The position numbers were made by a program, and so were the translations under genes. From contig DKSK01000022.1 of NCBI GenBank assembly GCA_002472565.1, positions 1 to 55,433 on the forward strand: 55,433 nucleotides of DNA, given 5' to 3'. Each line of letters begins with the position of its first letter. Positions within the stretch are counted from its first letter, which is position 1. The stretch is from Bacteroidales bacterium UBA7258 (lineage in GTDB: Bacteria; Bacteroidota; Bacteroidia; Bacteroidales; UBA932). Shown in pieces: positions 7,943 through 16,521 of this stretch. The notes below the pieces were generated by a model. It made no database searches, had not been told where the DNA came from, and saw nothing but the letters and a program-made list of their open reading frames with translations.

Positions 7943-9331
7943 CTATTCGGCTTTCGGCTGCTGGAAAGAGGCCGGACCGGTCTGTGGCTGCTGTGCGTCC
8001 TGAGGACGGTCCTGGCTCTGCCTGGCATCCTGCCCACGCTGACGCTGGCCCTGTTGGAAAGGGGCCGGGTGACGCTGACCCTGCCTGGCATTCTGCCCAC
8101 GAGGGCGCTGAGGCTGAGCCTGGCTTGGCTGCGGGCGGTCCTGGCCACGCTGAGCGTCCTGAGGACGATTCTGGCCCTGCCTGGCATCCTGCCCACGCTG
8201 ACGCTGGCCGTTCTTTTTACGGTTTTTAGGACGGTCAAAACGAGAAATACTTCCGTCCCCTACCGCATCCACAAACTCCGGGGCGGCTGGCGAATCCAGG
8301 CCCTTGAGGGAAGGCGGCTTTATCCCGTTCTTATTGTCCTCCAGATACATCCTCACCTTTGACGCCGGCACGGGATAGAGGTCGGCGAGAGAAGTCTTGT
8401 CATAAGAGAAATACAGCGTCTGCTGAAGGATGTCCGTCTTCATCAGATAAGCAAGACCATCCTCGAACTCGATAGGACCGCTGACCTTCGGAATATGAGA
8501 CTGGGCGTCAAGATAAGCAGCCACCTCATAATTGAGGCAGCACTTTAGTTTGCCGCACTGGCCTGCAAGTTTCTGAGGATTCATGGAGAGATCCTGGCAA
8601 CGCGCGGCGGAAGTAGTTATCGACTTGAAAGTCGTGATGTAATTGGCGCAGCAGAGCTCTCTTCCGCAGACACCCAGACCTCCAATGAGACCGGCCTCTT
8701 GGCGGGCGCCGATCTGCTTCATCTCGATCCTTATCCTGAATTCTTCGGCGTAGACCTTGATGAGCTGGCGGAAATCCACCCTGCCGTCCGCTATGTAATA
8801 GAAAATGGCCTTTGTCCCGTCTCCCTGGAACTCCACGTCACCTATCTTCATGTCCAGGTTCAGCTCCTTGGCAATCTGGCGGGCACGGATCATCGTCTCC
8901 TGCTCCCTGGCTATGGCCTCCTGCCACTTGTCTATGTCAAAAGGCTTGGCTTTGCGGTAGATCCGCCTGAACTCCGAAGAATCCGGATCAAGGCCGCGGC
9001 ACTTTATCTGCTTGACCACCACAGGGCCTTCGAGCGTGACGATTCCGAGGTCGTGGCCGCTCTGGGCTTCAACGATGACCAAATCGCCCATCCTAATGCT
9101 CTGCCCCGACTCATTTCTGTAGATTCCCTTGCGGGTGTTCTTGAAACGGACCTCAAAGAGGTCGGAATATTCGCTTTGCTGAATGCCTCTGAGCCAGTCG
9201 TAAGTCTCTAGCTTGCAGCAACCCAGACGGTACTTGCACTCCAGCTCGCCACTCGAAGAATCACGGCCGACCGTACAGCCTCTGCTGCAATCGAACTGAA
9301 GGCTTTCGCTATCCTTATCTGATAATATCAT
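7943..9331 (-). CDS. ricT: PSP1/RicT-family protein with repetitive Q/R-rich tail
   Basis: This 462-residue protein has a PSP1 C-terminal-type core, related to B. subtilis RicT (YaaT), which acts in an Fe-S-containing complex affecting RNA processing. Cysteine clusters that could bind Fe-S are FDCSRGC (about 14-20), RLGCCKLETY (about 36-45), CGRELCCANY and CGKLKCCLNYE. From about residue 360 the protein changes into a low-complexity tail of repeated RGQDARQGQ- and RPQDAQ-like units, rich in Gln, Arg, Pro and Gly. At the DNA level this tail holds two 56-bp near-identical repeats. RicT-type proteins without such a tail are complete at the point where the tail begins, so the tail looks like a lineage-specific addition that could bind RNA. 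It lies between holB and gldH. Confidence 0.87.
   Translation of the reverse strand: MILSDKDSESLQFDCSRGCTVGRDSSSGELECKYRLGCCKLETYDWLRGIQQSEYSDLFEVRFKNTRKGIYRNESGQSIRMGDLVIVEAQSGHDLGIVTLEGPVVVKQIKCRGLDPDSSEFRRIYRKAKPFDIDKWQEAIAREQETMIRARQIAKELNLDMKIGDVEFQGDGTKAIFYYIADGRVDFRQLIKVYAEEFRIRIEMKQIGARQEAGLIGGLGVCGRELCCANYITTFKSITTSAARCQDLSMNPQKLAGQCGKLKCCLNYEVAAYLDAQSHIPKVSGPIEFEDGLAYLMKTDILQQTLYFSYDKTSLADLYPVPASKVRMYLEDNKNGIKPPSLKGLDSPAAPEFVDAVGDGSISRFDRPKNRKKNGQRQRGQDARQGQNRPQDAQRGQDRPQPSQAQPQRPRGQNARQGQRHPAPFQQGQRQRGQDARQSQDRPQDAQQPQTGPASFQQPKAE
7995..8209. repeat. Direct repeats encoding the RicT tail
   Basis: Copies at 7995-8050 and 8154-8209 (56 bp each) differ at only three positions and are 159 bases (53 codons) apart. 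A shorter third copy lies around 8071-8100. They encode the RGQDARQ/RPQDAQ-type tail of RicT. In-frame repeats of this similarity are prone to expansion and contraction. Confidence 0.85.
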
Positions 9332-9335
9332 TAGA

Positions 9336-10370
9336 TCAAATGCTTGCGAAGATACGGCTCACCAGCATGGTGAACAATATCTTCTGGTTAACGTTCCCTC
9401 CGAGGAGCATCTCGGCTCTTGAGAGGGCTGAGGCGGCCTTGCGCGGAAAAGCCTTTGAACACTTTTCGGCGAGATTTTCATAGAAGGCGGAATCTTCCGG
9501 CCGGATACCGGCCACACTGGCGGCACCCTGCTGGATGAGGAAGACCTTTCTTGCGGCCTCTCCCGCAAATATACAAAAAGCTTTCTGTTTTTCTCTCGAT
9601 TCCATGGCGGCAAGCTCCTCCCCCACCGCAAGCGCATCGAGGAAGTCCCTTCGGAGAACAGCATCCATGAGGTCGCCGAAACGGTCTCTCAGCTCCATAT
9701 CGGCAGGTCTTTCCGCCCTTTCAAGGCCGGGCACCGGAAGCACCCTGATGGAAAGACAGCGCGAGGCTATAGTCTGCAGGACATCTTCCGGAGAATGGGT
9801 CACCATGAGGAAGAGAGTCTTGTCGCTCGGTTCCTCTATGGCTTTCAGCAGCATATTCGCCGTCTGCTGGTTCATCTTCTCAGGGAGCCAGACTACGACG
9901 GCTCTGTAACCGTCAGAAACCGAAGACAGGGAAAGTTCGTGGAGGATGGCATCACCCTCGGCAACAGAGATAATTCCCTGTTTCTTGTCTATTCCAAGCC
10001 ACTCCCATAGCTCGTTCTCCCCGAAATAAGGATTGCGGAGAACTAACTGGCGCCACAATTGGGCATAATCATAGCAGGTAAGCGACTTGGCCTCCCCGGC
10101 AACCTTGGTGCCGCTGGTGAAAGGAAAGGTGAAATGGATGTCGGGATATGTCAGATTCGATGTCTGATGGCAGCTGATGCACTCCCCGCAGCTGTCTCCG
10201 TCATGGCGGTTTTTACAATTGAGATACTGCATGAAGGCAAGAATGAGAGCGAGCGCTCCACTGCCCTCGTTCTCATGGAAGATCATCGCATGAGGAACCC
10301 TGCCCCTGTCCGCCATGCCGGAGAGGGCCCTCTTTATGTCATCGTTGCCTTTGATATCAGCGAATCTCAT
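9336..10370 (-). CDS. holB: DNA polymerase III subunit delta'
   Basis: This 344-residue AAA+ clamp-loader subunit belongs to the complex that places the beta clamp on DNA. The N-terminus MRFADIKGNDDIKRALSGMADRGRVPHAMIF is typical. A four-cysteine zinc module is visible (C-K-N-R-H-D-G-D-S-C-G-E-C-I-S-C, about 53-68). The P-loop is degenerate (NEGSGALAL), as expected for the delta' subunit, which does not hydrolyse ATP. LLKAIEEPSDKTLFLMVTHSPEDVLQTIASRC is the conserved sensor region. The ATG at 10370 overlaps the stop of the upstream gene as TGATG. A GTG at 10373 is a less likely start. It sits in the same order with ricT and gldH as in other Bacteroidales. Confidence 0.92.
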   Translation of the reverse strand: MRFADIKGNDDIKRALSGMADRGRVPHAMIFHENEGSGALALILAFMQYLNCKNRHDGDSCGECISCHQTSNLTYPDIHFTFPFTSGTKVAGEAKSLTCYDYAQLWRQLVLRNPYFGENELWEWLGIDKKQGIISVAEGDAILHELSLSSVSDGYRAVVVWLPEKMNQQTANMLLKAIEEPSDKTLFLMVTHSPEDVLQTIASRCLSIRVLPVPGLERAERPADMELRDRFGDLMDAVLRRDFLDALAVGEELAAMESREKQKAFCIFAGEAARKVFLIQQGAASVAGIRPEDSAFYENLAEKCSKAFPRKAASALSRAEMLLGGNVNQKILFTMLVSRIFASI

Positions 10371-11356
10371 CACTTATTTCTCTCTCCGACGAATATGGCA
10401 AGCCTCACGAGCCAGTCCTTGTCAGGCCCGTCAGGAAGCGAGTTGAGACGCATGATCGCAGTATCAACGAAGTCATCAAGCCTTTTCGCCGCATATTCTA
10501 TACCTCTGTACTCCTTCACGAAGCCCAGAATTTGTTCCTTGTACTCCGGGTGGCTGTCCAGGTTTCTGACCATGCTCCTCACCTGTCTCTCCTTCTCGGC
10601 TCCAGCGTTGCGGAAAGCTCCGAGAAGCGGGATGGTGATTTTCCTCTCCATGAGGTCCTGACCTACAGGCTTGCCGATGGAGGACGCTCCGCCTTCATAG
10701 TCGAAGATGTCGTCCTTGATCTGGAAGGCGTATCCGATGCTGTCTGCATATTCCGCTATCGTACCAGCCTTTTCCTTGCCGGCGCTCACGGAAATCGCTC
10801 CCGAAACTGCGGAGGCACGGAAAAGCGAACCAGTTTTACAGAAAATTATCCTCAGATAGTCGTTCTCATCGGTGTCTCCGGAATCGGCCTTCTGGAGCTG
10901 GAACAATTCACCCTCTGCCAGATCGCTCAGAGTCTTTGAGAAGAGCTTTATCACACTGACCACGTCATTGTCGGCGCCGAGGATGCGCTCCATGGCCTTG
11001 ACCAGCCAATAGTCCCCGAGCAGGACAGAAGGCCGGCCGCCGAGAAGGGCGAAGACGGTCGGGGCGCCTCTGCGCACCTTTCCCCCATCAGCCACGTCAT
11101 CATGGAGAAGAGTGGCATTGTGGAGGAGTTCCGAAGCGGCGGCGAAACTCACCGTGTCGCGGGTTACATGACCCATGGAACAGGCTCTGGCGCAGAGAAG
11201 TGTCAACATGGGCCTCAACTGTTTTCCCGAATGGGAGAAGATTCTGTCGTTGGCCTTGTTGAGAATGTCGATATCGCTCCCAAGAGAAGAAAGCATAAGG
11301 GCCTGGACTGCCTCCAGGTCCTTGCCGAGATATGTTCGAAGGTCGTCCAGGTCCAT
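10370..11356 (-). CDS. Polyprenyl synthetase (trans-isoprenyl diphosphate synthase)
   Basis: This 328-residue enzyme condenses isopentenyl diphosphate onto an allylic primer. The product is likely the long all-trans chain used for menaquinone. Both aspartate-rich motifs are intact: LLHDDVADGGKVRRGAPT (first DDxxD, about 84-101) and FQIKDDIFDYEG (second, about 213-224). GKQLRPMLTLL, near residue 45, is the IPP-binding block. Length and motif spacing resemble octaprenyl/solanesyl synthases (IspB-like); chain length cannot be read directly. menA and menG elsewhere in this window would use its product. It overlaps holB at TGATG and starts 2 bases after the LOG gene stop. Confidence 0.9.
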   Translation of the reverse strand: MDLDDLRTYLGKDLEAVQALMLSSLGSDIDILNKANDRIFSHSGKQLRPMLTLLCARACSMGHVTRDTVSFAAASELLHNATLLHDDVADGGKVRRGAPTVFALLGGRPSVLLGDYWLVKAMERILGADNDVVSVIKLFSKTLSDLAEGELFQLQKADSGDTDENDYLRIIFCKTGSLFRASAVSGAISVSAGKEKAGTIAEYADSIGYAFQIKDDIFDYEGGASSIGKPVGQDLMERKITIPLLGAFRNAGAEKERQVRSMVRNLDSHPEYKEQILGFVKEYRGIEYAAKRLDDFVDTAIMRLNSLPDGPDKDWLVRLAIFVGERNK

Positions 11357-11358
11357 AT

Positions 11359-11898
11359 CTAGTCCATCATATCTTTGAGTTCCTCAGGGGTGTCCGGGAA
11401 GAGGACGAGTCCTTCTTCTGACTCTTTCATCATCTTGGTCTTGACGAACTGGTCCAGCAGGGACTTGAGAGCGTCATAGAAGCCGTCGAGATTCAGAGCG
11501 TAGAGGCGACCGCTGTATTTCCCCAATTTAGCGAGCACCATGGTCTCGAAGAACTCGTCCATGGTACCGATGCCTCCGGGGAGGGCGATGGCGGCCACCG
11601 TGCCTTCGCGCATCTTAGTCTTCCTCTCGGCCATGGTGTCGGTCCAGATTACCTCATCCACCGCTGGGTTCTTAAGGTCCTTCATGAAGCGGGGCAGGAC
11701 TCCGATCTGGCGGCCGCCGCATTTCGCGACCTCGGCCGCTACAGCGCCCATAGTGCCCTTGACGGCCCCGCCTGAGACGACGGTATAGCCCAGGGCACAG
11801 ACCGCATCCACCACCTTCCTTGCCGCCTCGTTGTATTTCGGGTCAATATCGTAGCTCGAAGAGCAGAATATTACAACTTTTTTATCTTGGGGCATCAT
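11359..11898 (-). CDS. LOG-family protein (nucleoside 5'-monophosphate phosphoribohydrolase type)
   Basis: This 179-residue Rossmann-like protein carries the LOG signature PGGIGTMDEF (about residues 107-116), with an Arg-Lys pair upstream (MAERKTKM). Enzymes of this family cleave the N-glycosidic bond of nucleotide monophosphates, releasing a free base and ribose 5-phosphate. Some make cytokinins, but in most bacteria the physiological substrate is unknown. The N-terminus VVIFCSSSYDIDPKY and the phosphate-binding SGGAVKGTMGAVA are also typical. The ATG at 11898 is preferred over the in-frame GTG at 11904. The second ATG (11895) is also possible. It lies 9 bases after the outer-membrane protein gene stop. 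Confidence 0.87.
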   Translation of the reverse strand: MMPQDKKVVIFCSSSYDIDPKYNEAARKVVDAVCALGYTVVSGGAVKGTMGAVAAEVAKCGGRQIGVLPRFMKDLKNPAVDEVIWTDTMAERKTKMREGTVAAIALPGGIGTMDEFFETMVLAKLGKYSGRLYALNLDGFYDALKSLLDQFVKTKMMKESEEGLVLFPDTPEELKDMMD

Positions 11899-11907
11899 GG
11901 TCACCCT

Positions 11908-12606
11908 CTAGAAGAAAATGGCCAGAGAAACATCTATGCCGTTGAAGTTCTTGCCGTCCTTGAAGGCGTTGCGGATGGTGGAGCCGGTGGCGTTGACGGC
12001 GGAGCCGGTGCTCTGGTCCGGAGCGGTATAGAGACTGCCGAAGTTCCAGAAATACTTGGCGGAAATCTGAAGCCTGCTGAATTCAAGGCCTAAACCGAGG
12101 CCGAGACCATATTCGAGCTTCCTCTTGTGGTCGTTAAGATAAGAATTGAGCTCATCTTCGGAAACCGTGACGCCCTTTACATCTTCATTCTTGGTGACCT
12201 GGTAGCCTACGAAAGGCTCCGCGAAGGCATAAGGTCTGAAAGCCAGCAGGTCCGGACCCCACTGGATCTGGACAGGGACCTCGAGATAGCCGGTCTTTGT
12301 CTGGAAGGAGCTTACGAAGTCATAGGCGCTGACATGGTTCTTGTCGGCATCCTCGAGATTCGCACCCTTCACATGATAGATGAGCCCCGGCTGGATGGCG
12401 AAGCCGCTGACCAGAGGGAGCTTGTATGTGATTCCGAAGAGATACTGCGAAACAGAGCTCTTGTCGAAATTCTTCGCGTTGGAAGAGGAAGAGGTGAAAC
12501 CGCCGACAATGCCGAAGCCTTTGGCGGCGGTGCCCTGGGCGGCTGCGCTCAGTGACATGCCTACGGCTGCCGAGGCCACCGCGAGGATAGCTATTATTTT
12601 CTTCAT
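11908..12606 (-). CDS. Outer-membrane beta-barrel protein (PorT-like fold)
   Basis: This 232-residue exported protein starts at the ATG at 12606, giving MKKIIAILAVASAAVGMSLSAAAQ as a clear signal peptide cleaved after AQ. The body has alternating hydrophobic strands (LFGITYKLPLVSGFAIQPGLIYHVKG, LEVPVQIQWGP, RPYAFAEPFVGYQV, LEYGLGLGLGLEFSRLQISAKYFWNFG) and ends in FF (VSLAIFF), as outer-membrane barrels do for BAM recognition. It resembles the small barrel family often labelled PorT or outer membrane beta-barrel domain in Bacteroidales. Function unknown. It sits between trxA and the LOG gene and is probably read from the trxA promoter. Confidence 0.8.
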   Translation of the reverse strand: MKKIIAILAVASAAVGMSLSAAAQGTAAKGFGIVGGFTSSSSNAKNFDKSSVSQYLFGITYKLPLVSGFAIQPGLIYHVKGANLEDADKNHVSAYDFVSSFQTKTGYLEVPVQIQWGPDLLAFRPYAFAEPFVGYQVTKNEDVKGVTVSEDELNSYLNDHKRKLEYGLGLGLGLEFSRLQISAKYFWNFGSLYTAPDQSTGSAVNATGSTIRNAFKDGKNFNGIDVSLAIFF

Positions 12607-12626
12607 AGTCAAAAAGGTTAACGATA

Positions 12627-12941
12627 TTACATTAGAGCATCGAGCTTAGACTCTATAAGGCTCTTATCTACCACGCCGACGGTACGGTCTTTCATTTCAC
12701 CGTCCTTGAAAAAGAGAAGGGTCGGGATGTTGCGGATGTTGTACTTCATAGCGATGTCTTCGCAGTCGTCTACGTTGCACTTAACGACTTCCGCCTTACC
12801 CTCATACTCCTCGGCCACTTCTTCCACGGTCGGACCGAGGACTCTGCATGGGCCGCACCAAGTAGCCCAGAAATCAACCACAACCGGCTTTGAGCCGGAA
12901 ATCATCTCGTTGAAATTATTAGCTGTAGCAATCTTAGCCAT
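12627..12941 (-). CDS. trxA: Thioredoxin
   Basis: This 104-residue thioredoxin has the WCGPC active site at residues 28-32 and the cis-Pro region IRNIPTLLFFKDGE (about 70-83). There is no signal peptide, so it acts in the cytoplasm. It reduces disulfides of ribonucleotide reductase and other enzymes using thioredoxin reductase. It is the first gene of the minus-strand cluster that continues to trmB. A TATATTTG box lies about 26 bases upstream. Length and motif order are entirely normal. Confidence 0.97.
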   Translation of the reverse strand: MAKIATANNFNEMISGSKPVVVDFWATWCGPCRVLGPTVEEVAEEYEGKAEVVKCNVDDCEDIAMKYNIRNIPTLLFFKDGEMKDRTVGVVDKSLIESKLDALM

Positions 12942-12966
12942 AGTCTTCTTTATTTTATCATTTTTA

Positions 12967-12974
12967 CAAATATA
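12967..12974 (-). promoter_or_regulatory. -7 box TATATTTG for trxA cluster
   Basis: On the minus strand TATATTTG stands 26 bases before the trxA ATG, in a 129-base gap that is otherwise free of genes. It fits the Bacteroidota TAnnTTTG pattern. A -33 element is not obvious. Confidence 0.55.
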
Positions 12975-13070
12975 TACAAAAAGAGTTCAACATGGAACCT
13001 TCCTGAAACAAAAAGCACCGGCACTCCGGCACTCCGGGATTCCGATGCTCCTTGATTTAAGAGTGAAGGA

Positions 13071-13364
13071 CTAGAAAGTATCTGTCACGTCCCAGGCGAA
13101 GGCCCGCAGGCCCAATTCCGGGGTCTGCGCATCCTTCTTGCGGAGGACTTCCATCAGTTCTTTCTCTTTCTCATCCGACACGAATGTAAGGATGGTGTGG
13201 TTGAGCTCCGGCCAGGCGTGGTTGCCATAATGCGGAGTTCCGTTGATGGTTCCCCTGCCTTGAGTGTCCACCCAGCGGGTGAAGCCTCTCTGGTTGAAAT
13301 GATCGAGGATGTCGACTATCTCTTCATTGAAACCTTGGTTATAGGATATGAAAAGCGCTTTCAT
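13071..13364 (-). CDS. PG0541-type transporter-associated small protein
   Basis: This 97-residue protein (MKALFISYNQGFNEEIVDILDHFNQRGFTRWVDTQGRG) resembles the PG0541-type family encoded beside RND efflux genes in Bacteroidales. The fold is expected to be ferredoxin-like and similar to PII signalling proteins: an N-terminal strand KALFIS, a helix EEIVDILDHF, and a terminal strand region AFAWDVTDTF. PII-like proteins often sense small ligands or metals and bind transporters. Here it is the last gene of the efflux operon, 8 bases after the permease stop. A role in modulating the pump is an inference from location and fold. Confidence 0.75.
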   Translation of the reverse strand: MKALFISYNQGFNEEIVDILDHFNQRGFTRWVDTQGRGTINGTPHYGNHAWPELNHTILTFVSDEKEKELMEVLRKKDAQTPELGLRAFAWDVTDTF

Positions 13365-13372
13365 TGTCAGAT

Positions 13373-16300
13373 TTAATTTAAGGATGAAATTCGTTCAGCC
13401 ATTTCCGCCTTTGCCCTGCGTGCCTGGCGTTTTTCCGCGCGGGTGGCGAAAACGCAGTAGACGGTAGGGATGAGCACGAGGGTGACAAGGGTCGATACGG
13501 TAAGTCCCCAGGCTACGGTGACACCGAGCGGCTGCCAGAGTTCGGCGCCTTCACCATTGTCCATCGCCATAGGAATCATACCCAGGACGGTGGTGAGGGT
13601 GGTCATGAGGATAGGACGCAGACGGCTCTTGGCCGCGGTAACGCTGGCGTCAAGGACGCTCATTCCTCTCTCTCTCATTAGCTTGGTGTAGTCGATGAGA
13701 ACGATACCGTTCTTTACGACAATACCCATCAGGATCAAGACTCCGACAAGGGCTATTGCGCTGAGGGTCGTGCCCGTTATGGCGAAGCCTAGAATGACTC
13801 CCACAAAGCCGAACGGAACAGAGAACATGATCACGAACGGATCGATGAATGACTCGAACTGCGAGGCCATGACCATGTAGACCAATATGATGATTATTAT
13901 GAGGAGGACTATGAGGCTGGAGAACATTTCCTTCTGGTCATCATAGTCTCCGCCGACGACGGCCGAAACCGTGTTAGGCATCTGGACCTCCTTGAAAATC
14001 TGGTTGGTCATTTCCACACCGTCCGACAGAGAGGCTCCTTCAGCCATTATGCCGCTGACGGTGATGTATCTCTGACGATTCTTTCTCTCGATCGTAGGAG
14101 GAACTTCTGTCTCGACAACCTTGCCGAGGTCCTTGACACGCACGCCTTCACCCTTGTTGTTGTAGATGATGACGTTCTCGATGTCCTCTATGCTCTGGCG
14201 ATGGTCCTTGTCATAGCGCACCCTGATGTCATACTCCTCTCCGTCCTCACGGTATACGGAACCTACAGATCCGCTTATTGCGGAGGAGAAGGCAGATGCC
14301 GCGGTAGTTGAGTTGAGTCCGTTCAAGGCAAGCTTGGTGCGGTCGAAAACTATCTGATATTCAGGGGTATATTCGTCACGGCTGATAGTCGTCTGTGCAA
14401 AGAGAGGGCTCGCTTCCATCTTAGCCTTCACTTCGTTGGCGACTTTTTCGGTCTCCTGGAAGTCATAGCCGTAGATTTCGGCATCAACGGTCGGGGAGCC
14501 TCCCATTCCGCCCATTCCTTCGGTCACAGTGATCTTCTTCACCTCCGGGAAGTCGCGGGCTGCCACGCGGGCCACTTCAGCAAGTTCGGAAGAGCCTCTC
14601 TCTCGGTCATTCTTGGAACCAAGGTCGATGTTGTAAGAGACGATGTAGCTTCCGGACTGGCGGATGTTCGAGAAAGTCTGGTCTGCGTCAGCCTGTCCGA
14701 AGTTGTAGGAGCAGCGGACCATTTCCGGTATTTCAGCCTTGAGCTTTTCGTAATATCTCCTGGCGAAATCTGCGGTGACGTCCTCGTTGGTGCCTACAGG
14801 GAGGTTCACGGTGATGGTCAGACGGCCCTGGTCAGAATGAGGGAAGAAGTCGGTCTTCACCAAAGGGGCCAAGAAGATGACCACTCCGAAGAAAATCGCG
14901 GCGGCTCCGAAGATTACGGTCTTACGGCGCTTGGTAGCCCAATGGATAAGATGAGCGTAGCCCCTGGAAATCCAGGCGAGGAAAGTATTGACCGGTCCGA
15001 AGATGGCCTGATACAGCTTTCCGCCTTTCTTCTGCCTTCCGAGCATTCTGGAGCAGAGCATCGGCACCAGAGTCAGTGCGGCCATGGTCGAGACGATCAT
15101 GATTATGGAGACGATCCATCCGAGCGGAGTGAACATGATTCCGGCCATTCCCCCTACCAGGGTAAGAGGGAAGAAGACGCAGAGCATGGTCAGGGTAGAG
15201 GCGATGACCGAGATGCCCACCTCGGAAGTCCCGTTGACGGCGGCTTCCTTTGGTTTCTCTCCCCTTTCGATATGGGTGGTGACATTCTCCAAAACCACTA
15301 TGGAGTCATCCACGACCATACCGATAGCAATCGAGAGGGCGGCCATGGAGATGAAGTTCAGGGTGCCTCCCGTAGCGTAGAGGTAGATCAGAGAGGCCAT
15401 CAAGGCAAGCGGGATGCTTATGAGGATGATGGTCGTGGCCCTCCACCTTCCGAGGAAGAGGAAGACGATGAGACCTACCACTATGAAGGTGATGATGATT
15501 GTCTCAAGAAGAGACTTGAGCGAATTGATGATGTTTCTGGAGCTGTCGATTACGACGCTGATCTTCACATCGGACGGCAATTCCTGCTCAAGGACAGGCA
15601 GCTGGGCCTTGATGTCCTTGATAACCTGGACAGTGTTGGCTCCAGTCTGCTTGGTGATGGCGATAAGGGCGGAACGGTTTCCGTTGGTATAGGACTCCTG
15701 CTCATGCTCGGCGTCGCCGTCCACTACCCTGGCGACATCGCGCAGGTAGACCGGGACTCCGTTATACTGGCCGACAACGATATCCAGCATCTGGTCCGGG
15801 CTGCTGTACTCGCTCTCGATTCTGAGGGAATAGTTGTCGGTGCCCACATCGATATTTCCTGACGGGATGTTCCTGTTCTCATAGGCGAGAGCCGAGGAGA
15901 TTCCGGCGATACTCAGTCCGTAGGCCTGGAGCTTGTCAGGGTCGCAGAAGACCTGGATCTCCCTGTTCGGCGCTCCGTTGACGGTCACAGTTCCGATGCC
16001 GTTGACCCTGGCCAGAGGCGTGGTGAGGTGGTCATCGAGAATCTTGTCCAGACCCGGCATCGACTCCTCGGCCGAGGCCGATAGGATGAGGATAGGCATG
16101 TCGTCCATACCGAACTTCATCAGCATAGGCTGGGAAGCTCCGTCTGGAAGAGAGGCGGAAATCATGTCGAGTTTGTCGCGGACATGGTTCATGGCCTCAT
16201 CGATATCGACTCCGTAATGGAATTCAAGATTGACGACAGAGATATTGTCTCTTGAGCTGGAGGTCATATCCTTCAGGCCTTCAGTACCATTCAGAGAGTT

Positions 16301-16504
16301 TTCCATGACCTTGGTCAGGTTGCTCTCCACGTCGGAAGCGTTTGCCCCTGGGTAGGATGACATGACCATGACGAAGTTGGCGTCAAAGTCAGGCATCAGG
16401 GCGAGTGAGGTGTTTGCGACGGAGAACACTCCGAAGATGAAGAACGCGATGAAGATCAGCGACGTCGTCACCGGATTGTTGACCGCACTTCTATATATGC
16501 TCAT
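13373..16504 (-). CDS. RND efflux pump permease (HAE1/AcrB-like)
   Basis: This 1043-residue inner-membrane transporter is of the resistance-nodulation-division family, of normal length. It shows the usual two-fold repeat: helix 1 (SLIFIAFFIFGVFSVANTSL), a large periplasmic porter loop, helices 2-6 (about 335-470), then a second half with helix 7 near 540 and helices 8-12 near 870-1010. The helix-4 motif AIGMVVDDSIVVLENV contains the Asp-Asp pair of the proton relay and marks the HAE1-type drug exporter branch rather than the metal (HME) branch. With the adaptor and TolC genes upstream it forms a tripartite pump. Substrates cannot be inferred, though hydrophobic drugs, bile acids or dyes are common. 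Confidence 0.95.
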   Translation of the reverse strand: MSIYRSAVNNPVTTSLIFIAFFIFGVFSVANTSLALMPDFDANFVMVMSSYPGANASDVESNLTKVMENSLNGTEGLKDMTSSSRDNISVVNLEFHYGVDIDEAMNHVRDKLDMISASLPDGASQPMLMKFGMDDMPILILSASAEESMPGLDKILDDHLTTPLARVNGIGTVTVNGAPNREIQVFCDPDKLQAYGLSIAGISSALAYENRNIPSGNIDVGTDNYSLRIESEYSSPDQMLDIVVGQYNGVPVYLRDVARVVDGDAEHEQESYTNGNRSALIAITKQTGANTVQVIKDIKAQLPVLEQELPSDVKISVVIDSSRNIINSLKSLLETIIITFIVVGLIVFLFLGRWRATTIILISIPLALMASLIYLYATGGTLNFISMAALSIAIGMVVDDSIVVLENVTTHIERGEKPKEAAVNGTSEVGISVIASTLTMLCVFFPLTLVGGMAGIMFTPLGWIVSIIMIVSTMAALTLVPMLCSRMLGRQKKGGKLYQAIFGPVNTFLAWISRGYAHLIHWATKRRKTVIFGAAAIFFGVVIFLAPLVKTDFFPHSDQGRLTITVNLPVGTNEDVTADFARRYYEKLKAEIPEMVRCSYNFGQADADQTFSNIRQSGSYIVSYNIDLGSKNDRERGSSELAEVARVAARDFPEVKKITVTEGMGGMGGSPTVDAEIYGYDFQETEKVANEVKAKMEASPLFAQTTISRDEYTPEYQIVFDRTKLALNGLNSTTAASAFSSAISGSVGSVYREDGEEYDIRVRYDKDHRQSIEDIENVIIYNNKGEGVRVKDLGKVVETEVPPTIERKNRQRYITVSGIMAEGASLSDGVEMTNQIFKEVQMPNTVSAVVGGDYDDQKEMFSSLIVLLIIIIILVYMVMASQFESFIDPFVIMFSVPFGFVGVILGFAITGTTLSAIALVGVLILMGIVVKNGIVLIDYTKLMRERGMSVLDASVTAAKSRLRPILMTTLTTVLGMIPMAMDNGEGAELWQPLGVTVAWGLTVSTLVTLVLIPTVYCVFATRAEKRQARRAKAEMAERISSLN

Positions 16505-16521
16505 TGATGGTTCGACTTTAA

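Noticed and set aside
7939..8238. 100-residue N-terminal extension of the gldH frame
   Set aside because: It reads the repeated tail of ricT in another frame, giving artificial GRMPGRA repeats. The internal Met at 7938 gives a proper lipoprotein signal.
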